Source: SIG78 sp036677805
Lineage (GTDB): Bacteria > Verrucomicrobiota > Lentisphaeria > Victivallales > Victivallaceae
Direction: 5' to 3'
NCBI GenBank assembly: GCA_036677805.1
Contig: JAVBVS010000019.1
Span: forward strand, 1 to 64,000
Length of the DNA stretch: 64,000 nt
Shown here: positions 54,592 to 63,500 of the stretch, one piece after another
How positions within the stretch are numbered: position 1 is the first letter of the stretch
Layout: each line of letters starts with the position of its first letter
Notes under the pieces: generated by a model
Databases searched by the model: none
What the model was told of the DNA's origin: nothing
The model's input: only the letters and a program-made list of their open reading frames with translations
Position numbers and translations under genes: made by a program

Positions 54592-55419
54592 ATGGCCGAT
54601 GCAATGAAAAAACCGACGCCGGTGAATTTGTTTCCGGATCTGGCTCTGGGCCGGCATCTGACGGCGGAATATTACGACTGCGATGCCGCCATTCTGGCCA
54701 ATACGAATCGCATGCGGGATATCTTCACCGAAGCCGCGCTGGTCAGCGGCGCTTCAGTGCTGGAATCCAGTTTTCACGCGTTTTATCCCCAGGGCGTGAG
54801 CGGCATTGTGGTGATCTCGGAATCGCATTTCGCGGTTCACGCCTGGCCGGAACACGACTATGCGGCGGTCGACATTTTCACCTGCGGCGACCGCATTGAT
54901 TTTCAACTGGCGATGGATTTCCTGCGCCGGGAGCTGAAATCCGCGCCCGCGGTCGTTTCTCACGCCATGAGCCGCGGCCGGGTCGGCGCCGATGGCACCC
55001 TGGTGCATGAAACAGGTTCAAGGGCAATTCCGGAAGGCGTGACGAGCTGGCACCAGCGTTACCAATGCGCCGACGCCTGGGGCATGCAGGCGACCATTTG
55101 CATCCACGACTGCCCGCCGGAACTGTTCTCCTGCGACACCATGAACACCCTGACCGAAGGGTTGGCCGAACGCCTCAATTCGGGGCCGGAGGGAATATGC
55201 CGCTGCATCGCCTTCCATGATCCGGTCAAAGGCGATGGGTTGCGGATGGGCCGGATGCTCCGGGACGGCACCATCACCGGCTGCGCCATCATCAACCGGC
55301 GCAACTTTTACTGCGACATTGCCACCAGCTGTTTTTTCGATCCCCGTGAAATGGCGGAATATCTGATGGAAACATTGCGCGGCAGCTACTACCGGCTTCA
55401 GGTTGCACTGCGGCAATAA
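54592..55419 (+). CDS. speD: S-adenosylmethionine decarboxylase proenzyme, two-domain form
   Basis: A 275-residue SpeD, which supplies decarboxylated AdoMet for spermidine synthesis. In the N-terminal half SFHAFYPQGVSGIVVISESHFAVHAWPE carries the self-cleavage site E77/S78, with Ser78 becoming the pyruvoyl group, and the conserved H79. The C-terminal ~130 residues are not needed in short bacterial SpeD. They look like a second, degenerate SpeD-like domain (DGTITGCAIINRRNFYCDIATSCFFDP) lacking the E-S-H triad. The ATG at 54592 is preferred over the upstream GTG. It is followed by speE 23 nt later. Confidence 0.88.
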   Translation: MADAMKKPTPVNLFPDLALGRHLTAEYYDCDAAILANTNRMRDIFTEAALVSGASVLESSFHAFYPQGVSGIVVISESHFAVHAWPEHDYAAVDIFTCGDRIDFQLAMDFLRRELKSAPAVVSHAMSRGRVGADGTLVHETGSRAIPEGVTSWHQRYQCADAWGMQATICIHDCPPELFSCDTMNTLTEGLAERLNSGPEGICRCIAFHDPVKGDGLRMGRMLRDGTITGCAIINRRNFYCDIATSCFFDPREMAEYLMETLRGSYYRLQVALRQ

Positions 55420-55442
55420 CCGTACACGTGATAGGAGTCATG

Positions 55443-56291
55443 ATGACGGCGGACGGACAATCCTTCTGGGTCAGCGAAACCGGCGGCGGCTACGGCAACA
55501 CCGTTGAAGTCACCGCCAAGCTCTATGAATACCGCAGCGAATTCCAGAAGATCGAAATTTTCGAGACCCGCAAACTCGGCCGCATGCTGATGCTCGACGG
55601 CATCATTCAGCTGACGGAATTCGATGAGTTCGCCTATCAGGAGATGATGGCTCATCCGGCGCTTCTCGTCCACCCCGAGCCCCGCCGGATTCTGATCGTC
55701 GGCGGCGGCGACGGCGGCGTGGCACGCGAAGCGGCGCGGCATGACGCGGTCGAACAGATCGACCTCTGCGAAATCGACGGCGCCGTGGTGGAAGCCGCCC
55801 GGCGCTTCCTGCCTTCGCTCGCCTGCGGTTTCGACGACCGCCGGGTGCGGCTGCATATCGCCGACGGCGTCCGTTTCGTGCATGACCACCCCGGGGAATT
55901 CGACGTGATCATCGTCGACTCGACCGATCCGGTGGGGCCGGGCGAAGCGCTGTTCGGCGCCGACTTCTACCGCGACGCCATGCGGGCGCTGAAACCCGAC
56001 GGCGTGATTTGTTCGCAGGCCGAATCGATTTACCTTTTTCCGGAAATCGTGCAGCGCCTCCACCGTTTGACCGGATCCCTTTTCCGCCACAACGGCTACG
56101 GCATGATCGCAGTCCCGACCTATCCGACCGGAACGATCGGCTTCTGCATGGGAAGCAAAAGCCATCCCGTCGACCGCCCGTTCCGGCCGCTGCCGGAAGC
56201 GCTGGCGCGCCAGCTGCGTTACTACACGCCGGAAATCCATCCTGCCGCCTTTCAACTGCCCGCATTCGCCGCCCGCTGGTTCCGGCACTAG
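55443..56291 (+). CDS. speE: Spermidine synthase
   Basis: A 282-residue aminopropyltransferase using decarboxylated AdoMet and putrescine. Conserved segments are EYRSEFQKIEIFET, MLDGIIQLTEFDEFAYQEMMAHPAL, the SAM-type GGGDGGVAREAARH near 90, DSTDPVGPGEALF with the catalytic Asp, and YPTGTIGFCMGSK. Several start codons lie close together; the ATG at 55443 has AGGAG at the best distance. speD and speE form a complete spermidine pathway from putrescine. Confidence 0.95.
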   Translation: MTADGQSFWVSETGGGYGNTVEVTAKLYEYRSEFQKIEIFETRKLGRMLMLDGIIQLTEFDEFAYQEMMAHPALLVHPEPRRILIVGGGDGGVAREAARHDAVEQIDLCEIDGAVVEAARRFLPSLACGFDDRRVRLHIADGVRFVHDHPGEFDVIIVDSTDPVGPGEALFGADFYRDAMRALKPDGVICSQAESIYLFPEIVQRLHRLTGSLFRHNGYGMIAVPTYPTGTIGFCMGSKSHPVDRPFRPLPEALARQLRYYTPEIHPAAFQLPAFAARWFRH

Positions 56292-56363
56292 CCGGGGATT
56301 GATGTTCTTGCCATCGCGCCATTGGCCCCCCGGCAATCGAAACGGGTTTCCGGGGTTGAACCG

Positions 56364-57674
56364 TCATTGCCGGCCGGTTTTTTCCGGTGAAGCTTGACGA
56401 ATCTCCTGAAACCGCTTCCGGTAACTCTGGATGATGGATGCGTCGTGCCCCTTGTCCGGCGCGACATCCAGCGTTTTGACCGTGGCCGCCGGAAGGTTGT
56501 TGAAAGCGGCATAGACCGACGTCGGCGAACAGGTGAGATCGATCAACCCGGCCGACATGAATACCTCGCAGCGAATCCGTCGGGCAAAGCTGGCCGCATC
56601 ATAGTATCCCGCGGTCCGGGTCGCCTCCGGCACCTGACCGGTCGCGGCCGCCCGGGCGAGAAATCCGGGCCAGCCGGGGCGGCGGCGGTCCAGCGCGCCC
56701 AGATGGTCGCACATCGCGGGCACCCCGGCAGCAACGGCGGTCACATCATGATCCAGCGCCGCCGCCACCAGCGCCTGTGCGCCGCCCTGACTGGAGCCAT
56801 AGACCAGAATGCGTCTGCCATCCCATTCGGGCAGGGTTTTCACATAATCCAAGGAGCGCAAAACCCGCAGGAACATATTACGGAAATAGCTTTTTTCACG
56901 ATCCGCCATCCCGCGATACATGTAATCGGCCAGTGCATTTTTCTGCAAATCGGCATAAAATTCGGCCGGTTTGCCATTTTCGATGCCGTGCGCATTGACA
57001 TCGAAACTGATGGCATCGGGCTCAAAATGCCAATTCGCCGAACACCACCCGGCGCCGTGATAATAGACCATCGCGGGCAGCGACTTCGGCCGGGCGCCGA
57101 CCGGAATCGTGAGGTATCCGGAAACCGGCTTGTCGCCGAAGCAGTCGACCTTGACATCATAGCAACGGTACCGCCCCCGATATTGCTCCGGCGGCTCGAC
57201 CTCCCGGAATTCCGGCACTTTGACCGGCACCTGGTCGAGCAACCGGCGCTGTTCGGCCCAGAAGGCGTCGAAATCGGCGGGCTCCGCGCCGGCCTGCCGG
57301 ATATCCGACGGAGCGACGATTGCGCCGAGCATATTCCGGGAACCGGGCAATACCCGGCCGTTGTCATCCGTCAGTTCGGCGGCCACGCAGAACCAGGCCG
57401 GCACATCGGGTTGAAATTGGAGCGTCAGCGGCCGGCCGTCGGCGGGAACCGCGGTCAGGGGCGTCAGCTTGCGGTCGCCGTCGACGGAATAACGCAGCCG
57501 GCAGCCCGGCCGCACGGGAACGTCGATGGTGAAGATCACCTCCTCGCCGCGTTCAAAAACACCATTTTCGTGATTGAGGCCGATCCTGACTTTGACCGGC
57601 TCATCCACGGCGAGGGCCATTCCCCCGAATCCCAACGCCAACACCACGCCCCAGAATCGGCAATGCGAACTCAT
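56364..57674 (-). CDS. Secreted CE7-family acetyl-xylan esterase-like enzyme
   Basis: A 436-residue secreted alpha/beta-hydrolase with a signal peptide (about 1-22). An N-terminal beta-sandwich (about 25-125) precedes the AXE1/CE7 catalytic domain. The nucleophile serine is in VYGSSQGGAQA near residue 295, the acid Asp in SAGLIDLTCSP near 374, and the His in PDKGHDAS near 412. CE7 enzymes remove acetyl groups from xylo-oligosaccharides and some small acetylated substrates. It is monocistronic with GGAG before the start; an inverted repeat lies in its upstream region. Confidence 0.85.
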   Translation of the reverse strand: MSSHCRFWGVVLALGFGGMALAVDEPVKVRIGLNHENGVFERGEEVIFTIDVPVRPGCRLRYSVDGDRKLTPLTAVPADGRPLTLQFQPDVPAWFCVAAELTDDNGRVLPGSRNMLGAIVAPSDIRQAGAEPADFDAFWAEQRRLLDQVPVKVPEFREVEPPEQYRGRYRCYDVKVDCFGDKPVSGYLTIPVGARPKSLPAMVYYHGAGWCSANWHFEPDAISFDVNAHGIENGKPAEFYADLQKNALADYMYRGMADREKSYFRNMFLRVLRSLDYVKTLPEWDGRRILVYGSSQGGAQALVAAALDHDVTAVAAGVPAMCDHLGALDRRRPGWPGFLARAAATGQVPEATRTAGYYDAASFARRIRCEVFMSAGLIDLTCSPTSVYAAFNNLPAATVKTLDVAPDKGHDASIIQSYRKRFQEIRQASPEKTGRQ

Positions 57675-57763
57675 GCAACGTTTCTCCTTAGTTTAAAAAC
57701 ATGATATAAGGATACTATAATCACTCCGGCGGGTTCGCGCCACCGGCGATTGGCATAGTACGC

Positions 57764-57807
57764 AAAACAGTTTGCGCAGAAACAGGATATCATGCGCAAA
57801 CTGTTTT
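57764..57807. repeat. Perfect 15-bp inverted repeat upstream of the CE7 gene
   Basis: AAAACAGTTTGCGCA (57764-57778) and its exact reverse complement (57793-57807) flank a 14-nt spacer, 90 to 133 nt before the esterase start codon. Each arm also contains the small palindrome TGCGCA. Regulator operator sites (LacI- or GntR-like spacing) or a stable RNA hairpin are both possible. The rest of the 324-nt gap 57675-57998 holds only the terminator below. Confidence 0.8.
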
Positions 57808-57933
57808 AAAAATAGCGGATAATGCTGCCCGGACCACCCGTCCGCGCCTCCATGCGGCAACCCGGATATGATTATGGTAACGTTCTCCGGCCATGAAATA
57901 TCGCATGGCACGTGTTCCAACCGGAAAAATGTC

Positions 57934-57962
57934 AAAAAAACCCGGGAATTGCTTCCCGGGTT
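57934..57962 (-). terminator. Intrinsic terminator of the creatininase-DegT operon
   Basis: Perfect 8-bp arms CCCGGGAA / TTCCCGGG with a 4-nt loop; on the minus strand seven T follow. It lies 36 nt after the DegT stop codon. Confidence 0.92.
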
Positions 57963-57998
57963 CATTTTCCGCATGGGACGGAATTTCAATGGCGCCGC

Positions 57999-59345
57999 TT
58001 ACGCCTTGTTGTGACGCTTGCGCACCTTGGCCGCGGCATTCTTGATGCCTTCGACCATGTCATGGATGTTCTGCTCGGTCAGGCGCGGATGCATCGGCAG
58101 ATTCAGTTCGCGCTTGTAGAAGAAGTCGCTCGCTTTCGGGCACTGGTTGGGATCATAGCCCATGCGCTTCAAGCCGGTGAAGTGGAACGTCGGCTGGTAG
58201 TGCAGAATGCCCTGGACGCCTTCTTCTTCGTAGAGCACGCGCATGAATTCGTCACGGCTCCCGCCAAGCACCTTTTCGTCGACGCAGACGGTGTAGAGGT
58301 GGTAGACATGATTGTAGCCTTCGGGCTCGTACACGGCTTCAATCCCCTTGACATCCTGAATGCCGGCGGTGATCGCCCGGCCGATCTGCTGGCGTTTGGC
58401 GGTCAGCATATCGAGCTTGTCCAGCTGGCAGCAGCCGACGGCGGCCTGAATTTCGTTCATGCGGTAGTTGCTGCCCCAATGGCCGTTCCACGGCACCACG
58501 TCGAAGTGGGCGGGCAGCCAGTATTCGAGGTTGTCCGGACTCATGCGGCAGACGATCTTGTCGCCGAAACGCCATTCCTTCTTCTTCGGATCTTCGAGCA
58601 CGTCGTTCCAGCTCTGGGGCTGGTTGTTCATGCAGCGCAGATTCTGAATGCCCTTGGCGTATTCATCGTTGTTGGTGGTGATCATGCCGCCTTCGCCGCA
58701 GGTGGTGATGTTTTTGAGCGAATGGAAGCTGAAGGCGCCGGCGTCGCCGACCGAACCGGCCATGCGGCCCTTGTAGCTCGCGCCGGTGGCGTGGGCGCAA
58801 TCTTCGAGCACCTTCAAGCCGTGCTTCTTCGCGATTTCCATGATCGGGTCCATGTCGACCATCAAGCCGGCATAGTGCACGACATAGATCGCCTTGGTCT
58901 TCCTGGTGACCTTGCGCGCCACGTCTTCCGGATCGAGGTTGAAGGTCCGCGGATCGATGTCGGCGAAAACCGGAACGCCGCCTTCCTTGAGAATCGCCAG
59001 GCTGGTCGCCACGAAGGTGTTCGGAGTCACGATCACTTCATCGCCCGGCTTGATGTCGAACAGCTGGGTGATCACGTGCATCCCGGTGGTGCAGTTGCTG
59101 CAGGCATAGGCATACTTGACGCCATGCTTGGCGGCGAACTTCTTCTGGAATTCCTGGGTTTTGGGCCCCATGGTCAGCGAATCCTGGCCCATCGCGGCCA
59201 GCGCCGCGTTGCGTTCGGCTTCATCGTAGATCGAGCCCATGAAACTGTAGGCCACCTTCAGCTTGACGCCGTCGCTGTTGTGGTAACTGCTGGTGATTCC
59301 GCCTTCGGAGTCGGAACCGGTGTACTTTTTGTTGTTGACTGCCAT
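57999..59345 (-). CDS. DegT/DnrJ/EryC1/StrS-family aminotransferase (second)
   Basis: A 448-residue PLP aminotransferase of the sugar/cyclitol type. CSNCTTGMHVI near 82, GDEVIVTPNTFVAT near 101, EDCAHATGASYKG near 181, and the PLP lysine K211 in FSFHSLKNITTCGEGG are intact. The protein is longer than the other DegT protein in the window and clearly a different branch. It lies 39 nt after a creatininase-like gene in one operon closed by a strong terminator. The substrate is unknown: keto-inositol, keto-sugar, or a product linked to amide hydrolysis are options. Confidence 0.88.
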   Translation of the reverse strand: MAVNNKKYTGSDSEGGITSSYHNSDGVKLKVAYSFMGSIYDEAERNAALAAMGQDSLTMGPKTQEFQKKFAAKHGVKYAYACSNCTTGMHVITQLFDIKPGDEVIVTPNTFVATSLAILKEGGVPVFADIDPRTFNLDPEDVARKVTRKTKAIYVVHYAGLMVDMDPIMEIAKKHGLKVLEDCAHATGASYKGRMAGSVGDAGAFSFHSLKNITTCGEGGMITTNNDEYAKGIQNLRCMNNQPQSWNDVLEDPKKKEWRFGDKIVCRMSPDNLEYWLPAHFDVVPWNGHWGSNYRMNEIQAAVGCCQLDKLDMLTAKRQQIGRAITAGIQDVKGIEAVYEPEGYNHVYHLYTVCVDEKVLGGSRDEFMRVLYEEEGVQGILHYQPTFHFTGLKRMGYDPNQCPKASDFFYKRELNLPMHPRLTEQNIHDMVEGIKNAAAKVRKRHNKA

Positions 59346-59384
59346 AATCGAATCTCCTTGTGATATAAGGTTGAAAACGGTGAA

Positions 59385-60245
59385 TTACAGGGACAGAATC
59401 TTCAGCTGGCCGCCGTTGTCGTGCAGCACGCGTTCGCCGCTCTTGCGCGCGGCGTCGGCATTGGCAATGGCCTGTTTGAGCGCCGTCGCGGCGTTGGCGA
59501 GAAATTCGCCTTCGATTTTCGCCCCCAGTTCGGCGGTGGCCTTTTCCGGATAGCCCATCACGCCGACTTTCACATCGGCGCGCTGCGAAGTCTGGACCAC
59601 CTCCTGCTTGAGCGCGGTGAAGCTTTCGCGATGCTGATAGCTATCCGGATCGCTGCGAAGGCGCTCGGCGATTTCGGGTTCGTCGGTCCGGACCATATCC
59701 CGCCGGATGACTTCGGGGCACCAGTGCATCAGCAGCGAGGTTTCGGCCATCGCGGCATGATAATCACGGGTTTTGAACAGTTCGTTCCAGGTCGGCGAGA
59801 AGTCCCAGATCGGCAGCATGATGATCATCTTGTCCTTCAGCGCCGGATTGAGCCACTTCAGGATGCGGAGCGACTCCTTGAGATGGAGCATGCTCTCGCT
59901 GCCGCCGTGGCCGGGCAGCACGATGAAGTTGTCGAAGCCCTGAAGCGCCAGCGATTCGATGATCTCGCCGACCAGATTGCTGAAGGTGTTGGGCTTCACG
60001 TTGATGGTGCCGGTGAGCATGCCGCCGGAGAAGGTGTAGTTCAGCGTCGGCGCGGTCAGGCAGTCGAGCCGCTCGGCCAGCTTCGCCGCACAGAAATCGG
60101 CATTGCGGATGTCGACGTCGAGCGGCAGGTGGTAGCCGTGCTGTTCGCACAGCGCATAGGGAATGATGATGGTTTTGTGTTGGGCCCGGGCCAGATAGGC
60201 TTCGAGCTCGCGGACGGTCATATCCTGCATCCGGTGACTTTTCAT
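59385..60245 (-). CDS. Creatininase-family amidohydrolase
   Basis: A 286-residue metal-dependent amidohydrolase. ALCEQHGYHLPLDVD near residue 31 gives the E-x-HG-x-HLP-x3-D metal site of the family, and LPGHGGSES near 114 is the second signature; a later conserved acidic segment occurs in the AMAETSLLMHW helix. Known members open creatinine, cleave formyl groups, or act in cofactor maturation. Here linkage to a DegT aminotransferase suggests an amide or lactam substrate in sugar or cyclitol metabolism. The start at 60245 has AGAGG upstream; the frame extends 37 codons more without similarity. Confidence 0.82.
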   Translation of the reverse strand: MKSHRMQDMTVRELEAYLARAQHKTIIIPYALCEQHGYHLPLDVDIRNADFCAAKLAERLDCLTAPTLNYTFSGGMLTGTINVKPNTFSNLVGEIIESLALQGFDNFIVLPGHGGSESMLHLKESLRILKWLNPALKDKMIIMLPIWDFSPTWNELFKTRDYHAAMAETSLLMHWCPEVIRRDMVRTDEPEIAERLRSDPDSYQHRESFTALKQEVVQTSQRADVKVGVMGYPEKATAELGAKIEGEFLANAATALKQAIANADAARKSGERVLHDNGGQLKILSL

Positions 60246-60635
60246 GACAAACCTCTTTCCTCTCCGGCGGGACAGAAACACACTTTGTTCCTGCCGCCAT
60301 GGAAAAGATACCTCTTTTGTTTCAAAAATACAACTTAAAAATCCGAAAACCTTCATTTAAATGCAATTTTTAATCTATATATAATACCAAATCGTTCTAT
60401 TAACGGCGTTCTTTCCCGTTTTATGCATCGTTCCAATCAGACCGATTCTTTTTCGTTTCCGTTCCGAAAAAATCATCCGGACCGACAAAAAGCGTTTTTT
60501 CCCGGCAATCCGGCTTGCGCGCAAGGTCTTTCGGCAATAAGTTATGACACGGCGGGGGAATGCATTCCGCTTGCGGGCGGATGTGACGGAGCCTTTTTTC
60601 CCGCAATCAATCGCAACAATCCGAACTCTCAGGGG
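60246..60635. other. Intergenic region between divergent creatininase and aroB genes
   Basis: No supported gene. The centre (about 60300-60420) is AT-rich with several TATAAT-like stretches. A weak minus-strand promoter candidate TTGTAT-N17-TATCTT (60305-60333) could serve the creatininase operon. Frames crossing the region have no recognisable protein. Confidence 0.6.
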
Positions 60636-61724
60636 ATGATCGTGGATGAATTGACCGTGGCCCTCGGCGAACGGGCCTATCCGGTGGTCTTCGGCGCCAT
60701 CGCCGAATGGGCGCCGAAACTCGGAGCGATGCTCGCCGGGCGCTCCGCCTTGATCGTAACCGACGACCATGTGGCGCGGCTGCATGGCGGAGCGCTCCGC
60801 ACGCAGCTGGCCGCGGCCGGCATGCCGGAAAGTGCAATGCTGGCGCTGCCGCCCGGCGAGGAACACAAGAATTTCGCCGCCGTGGAACAAATCTGCCGCG
60901 AATGCGCGCGGCAGGGACTCGACCGGCACAGCGTTCTGATCGCTTTTTCCGGGGGCGTGCCCGGCGATCTGACCGGCTTTGCGGCGGCGATTTATATGCG
61001 CGGCATCGATTTCGTCCAGATTCCGACCACGCTGCTGGCGGCGGTCGACTCCAGCGTCGGCGGCAAAACCGGCGCCGATTTGCCGGAAGGCAAAAACCTG
61101 ATCGGCGCCTTTCACCAGCCGCGGATGGTGCTGATCGATCCCGCGCTGCTGACGACATTGCCCCCGGCGGAATGGCGCAACGGGCTGGCCGAAGTGGTCA
61201 AATACGGCATGATCCTTGACGCCGGCTTCCTCGCCGAACTGGAGCGCAACGCCGCGCGGCTGCACCCCGACCAACCGGAGCTGACCGGCCGGATCATCCG
61301 CCGCAGCTGCGAATGCAAAGCCGCCGTGGTCGCCGGCGATGAACGCGAAACCGGCCGGCGGGCGATTCTGAATTACGGCCATACCGTAGGCCACGCGGTG
61401 GAAAAACTTTCCGCATTCCGGATTCCGCACGGCGAAGCGGTGGCCATCGGCATGGCGGCGGCGGCGCGCCTCGCGGTCGCCTTGAATTTTTGTCCGGCCG
61501 AGGTCGAAACCCGGCAGAATGCATTGCTGACGGCGCTCGGACTGCCGATTGCCGTGCCCGCCGCGATGGCGCCGGAGGCCGTCATCGCGGCGATGCGCTC
61601 GGACAAGAAGAACCGCAACGGCGCCATCACCATGATTCTGCCGCGCCGCGCGGGAGCGGTGGAAATCGTGCGCGGCGTCGACGAAACGATGCTCGCCGCG
61701 GTCCTCCGGGAGTTGCGCCGATGA
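60636..61724 (+). CDS. aroB: 3-dehydroquinate synthase
   Basis: A 362-residue shikimate-pathway enzyme. The glycine-rich GGVPGDLTGF near 107 is slightly divergent from the usual GGGVxGD, but QIPTTLLAAVDSSVGGKTG, EVVKYGMI and the zinc-ligand segments NYGHTVGHAVE and HGEAVAIGM are intact. The ATG at 60636 follows AGGGG with no spacing, so the GTG at 60642 may be the true start and is only two codons shorter. Its stop overlaps dprA (ATGA). Confidence 0.93.
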   Translation: MIVDELTVALGERAYPVVFGAIAEWAPKLGAMLAGRSALIVTDDHVARLHGGALRTQLAAAGMPESAMLALPPGEEHKNFAAVEQICRECARQGLDRHSVLIAFSGGVPGDLTGFAAAIYMRGIDFVQIPTTLLAAVDSSVGGKTGADLPEGKNLIGAFHQPRMVLIDPALLTTLPPAEWRNGLAEVVKYGMILDAGFLAELERNAARLHPDQPELTGRIIRRSCECKAAVVAGDERETGRRAILNYGHTVGHAVEKLSAFRIPHGEAVAIGMAAAARLAVALNFCPAEVETRQNALLTALGLPIAVPAAMAPEAVIAAMRSDKKNRNGAITMILPRRAGAVEIVRGVDETMLAAVLRELRR

Positions 61725-62851
61725 CCGAACGCGACGCATGTCTGATTCTGAACCTGATTTCAGGCATCGGCTATGCGCGCTATTCGGCGCTGGTCCGGGC
61801 CTTCGGCTCGGCCGCCGCCGCGCTCGCGGCAGCCCCCGGCGAGCTGACACAGGTCAAAGGCATCGGCGAAACCCTTGCCCTTGCGGTCGCCGACTGGCGG
61901 CAGACGGTTGATCCGGCGGCCGAACTTGAACTCGCGCACCGCTCGGGAGCGGTGATTTATACTCTGGCCGACCCGGATTATCCGAAGGAATTGCGCGAAT
62001 TGCCCGATCCCCCGCTGGCGCTCTACTGCCGCGGCCATCTGCCCGATTTCGGGCGCAACACGGTCGCGGTGGTGGGGTCGCGCCGGATGTCCGCCTACGG
62101 CCGCCGGATGACCGAAAAAATTACCGGCGAGGCGGTCCTCGCCGGCTGGACGGTGGTTTCGGGGCTGGCCTTCGGCGTGGACGCGGTGGCCCACACCGTG
62201 ACGCTGGACCAGCGCGGCACGACCGTGGCGGTGCTGGGCGGCGGATTGCTGCGCATCCATCCCCAGGAGCATGTCCCGCTGGCGGCGCGCATCATCGCCT
62301 CCGGCGGCGCGGTGCTGAGTGAATACCCCATGGGATTTCCGGTCAGCCGCCAATCCTTTCCGCGCCGCAACCGGATTGTGGCCGGGCTGGCGCAGGCGAC
62401 CGTGGTGATCGAAGCCGGACTCGATTCCGGCGCGCTGATTACCGCCAGACTGGCGCTGGAGCAGGGCAAATCGGTGTTCGCATTGCCCGGCCGGGCCGAC
62501 GAACCCCAGGCCGCCGGCTGCAACCGGCTGATCCGCGACGCCGCGGCCAAACTGATCGAATCGTTTCAGGACGTGCTTGACGATTTCGCCTTCCTGCCCG
62601 GCTTCCGGTCCGAGCCCGCAAATTCAGCCGATGCCATGACGCCGGAATTTCCGGCCGCCGAACGCCCGTGCTTTTTCAACGATCTGGAACGACGGATTTA
62701 TGAAACGCTGGAGCAAAGCGGGCCCGGATCGCTGGAAGCGCTGGCCGCGGCCACCGGCGCGGAAACCGGCCTCCTGACCGGCACGCTGCTGGCGCTGGAA
62801 ATCCGCAATCTCGTGGCCAAGTCCCCCGACGGCGCCTACGCCCTCCGCTGA
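61721..62851 (+). CDS. dprA: DNA-processing protein DprA
   Basis: A 376-residue DprA, which loads RecA on incoming single-stranded DNA during transformation. An N-terminal SAM/HhH-like region (about 8-60) precedes the Rossmann domain: VVGSRRMSAYGRRMT near 115, SGLAFGVDAVAH near 145, and FPRRNRIVAGLAQATVVIEAG plus SGALITARLALEQG near 210-245. A C-terminal winged-helix-like segment follows (about 310-375). Coupled to aroB by ATGA. The gene is common in non-competent bacteria too, so natural transformation cannot be inferred. Confidence 0.94.
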   Translation: MTERDACLILNLISGIGYARYSALVRAFGSAAAALAAAPGELTQVKGIGETLALAVADWRQTVDPAAELELAHRSGAVIYTLADPDYPKELRELPDPPLALYCRGHLPDFGRNTVAVVGSRRMSAYGRRMTEKITGEAVLAGWTVVSGLAFGVDAVAHTVTLDQRGTTVAVLGGGLLRIHPQEHVPLAARIIASGGAVLSEYPMGFPVSRQSFPRRNRIVAGLAQATVVIEAGLDSGALITARLALEQGKSVFALPGRADEPQAAGCNRLIRDAAAKLIESFQDVLDDFAFLPGFRSEPANSADAMTPEFPAAERPCFFNDLERRIYETLEQSGPGSLEALAAATGAETGLLTGTLLALEIRNLVAKSPDGAYALR

Positions 62852-62890
62852 CCCCTTCCGGATCGCAAGACTCCCGTCAGAAGCCGACGC

Positions 62891-63442
62891 TTACCGCACC
62901 AGTCTGGAGATGGTCTTGAAGGCGGGATGGCCGGCGCGGCGCAGCAGCATGAAGAGCAGCGCCTCCACGCTGTAAACGCCGCAGCCGAGGCCGCGCAGAT
63001 TGGCCAACGCATGTTCCGCTTCCGGCGCGCGGCGCGAGCTTACCCCGTCGAACGGCAGCAACACCTGAAAGCCACGGGCCAGCGCGTCGAGCGCAGTCTG
63101 CTGCACACAGACATGGGCTTCGATCCCGGCCAGAATCAGCACCGGACGCGCCGCCAGATCAAGCGCCGCTTCGAAGCCCTCCGCGCCAAAACAGGAAAAT
63201 TCGGTTTTAGACAGCACCGGCGTGTACTCCGGCAGCCGGTCGGCCAGCTCCGGCGCCGTCGCTCCCAGCCCGGCGGGATATTGTTCGGTCACGACCATGG
63301 GCACGTCAAGCGCATTCAGCCCGTCGACCAGCAATCCCATCCGCGCCAGCACGGCGTCGGAGTTGTGCATGGCCGGAAGCAGTTTCTGCTGCATGTCGAT
63401 CATTACAAATGTGGCATTGTCCGGAGTCGGAAAACGGAACAT
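62891..63442 (-). CDS. Isochorismatase-like cysteine hydrolase
   Basis: A 183-residue member of the isochorismatase-like (YcaC-type) hydrolases. The catalytic triad pattern is seen as D16 in VMIDMQ, Lys in VLSKTEFS, and Cys in GIEAHVCVQQTALDA. Such enzymes hydrolyse amides or vinyl ethers; specific substrates vary, and none can be assigned here. It is monocistronic or loosely grouped with the following partial miaA-type gene; dprA converges on it with 39 nt between. Confidence 0.85.
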   Translation of the reverse strand: MFRFPTPDNATFVMIDMQQKLLPAMHNSDAVLARMGLLVDGLNALDVPMVVTEQYPAGLGATAPELADRLPEYTPVLSKTEFSCFGAEGFEAALDLAARPVLILAGIEAHVCVQQTALDALARGFQVLLPFDGVSSRRAPEAEHALANLRGLGCGVYSVEALLFMLLRRAGHPAFKTISRLVR

Positions 63443-63500
63443 CGCGGCACCTCTCTGTTTTTATAATCAGTCAGGAATGAAATCGATTTGCTCTGCGCTT

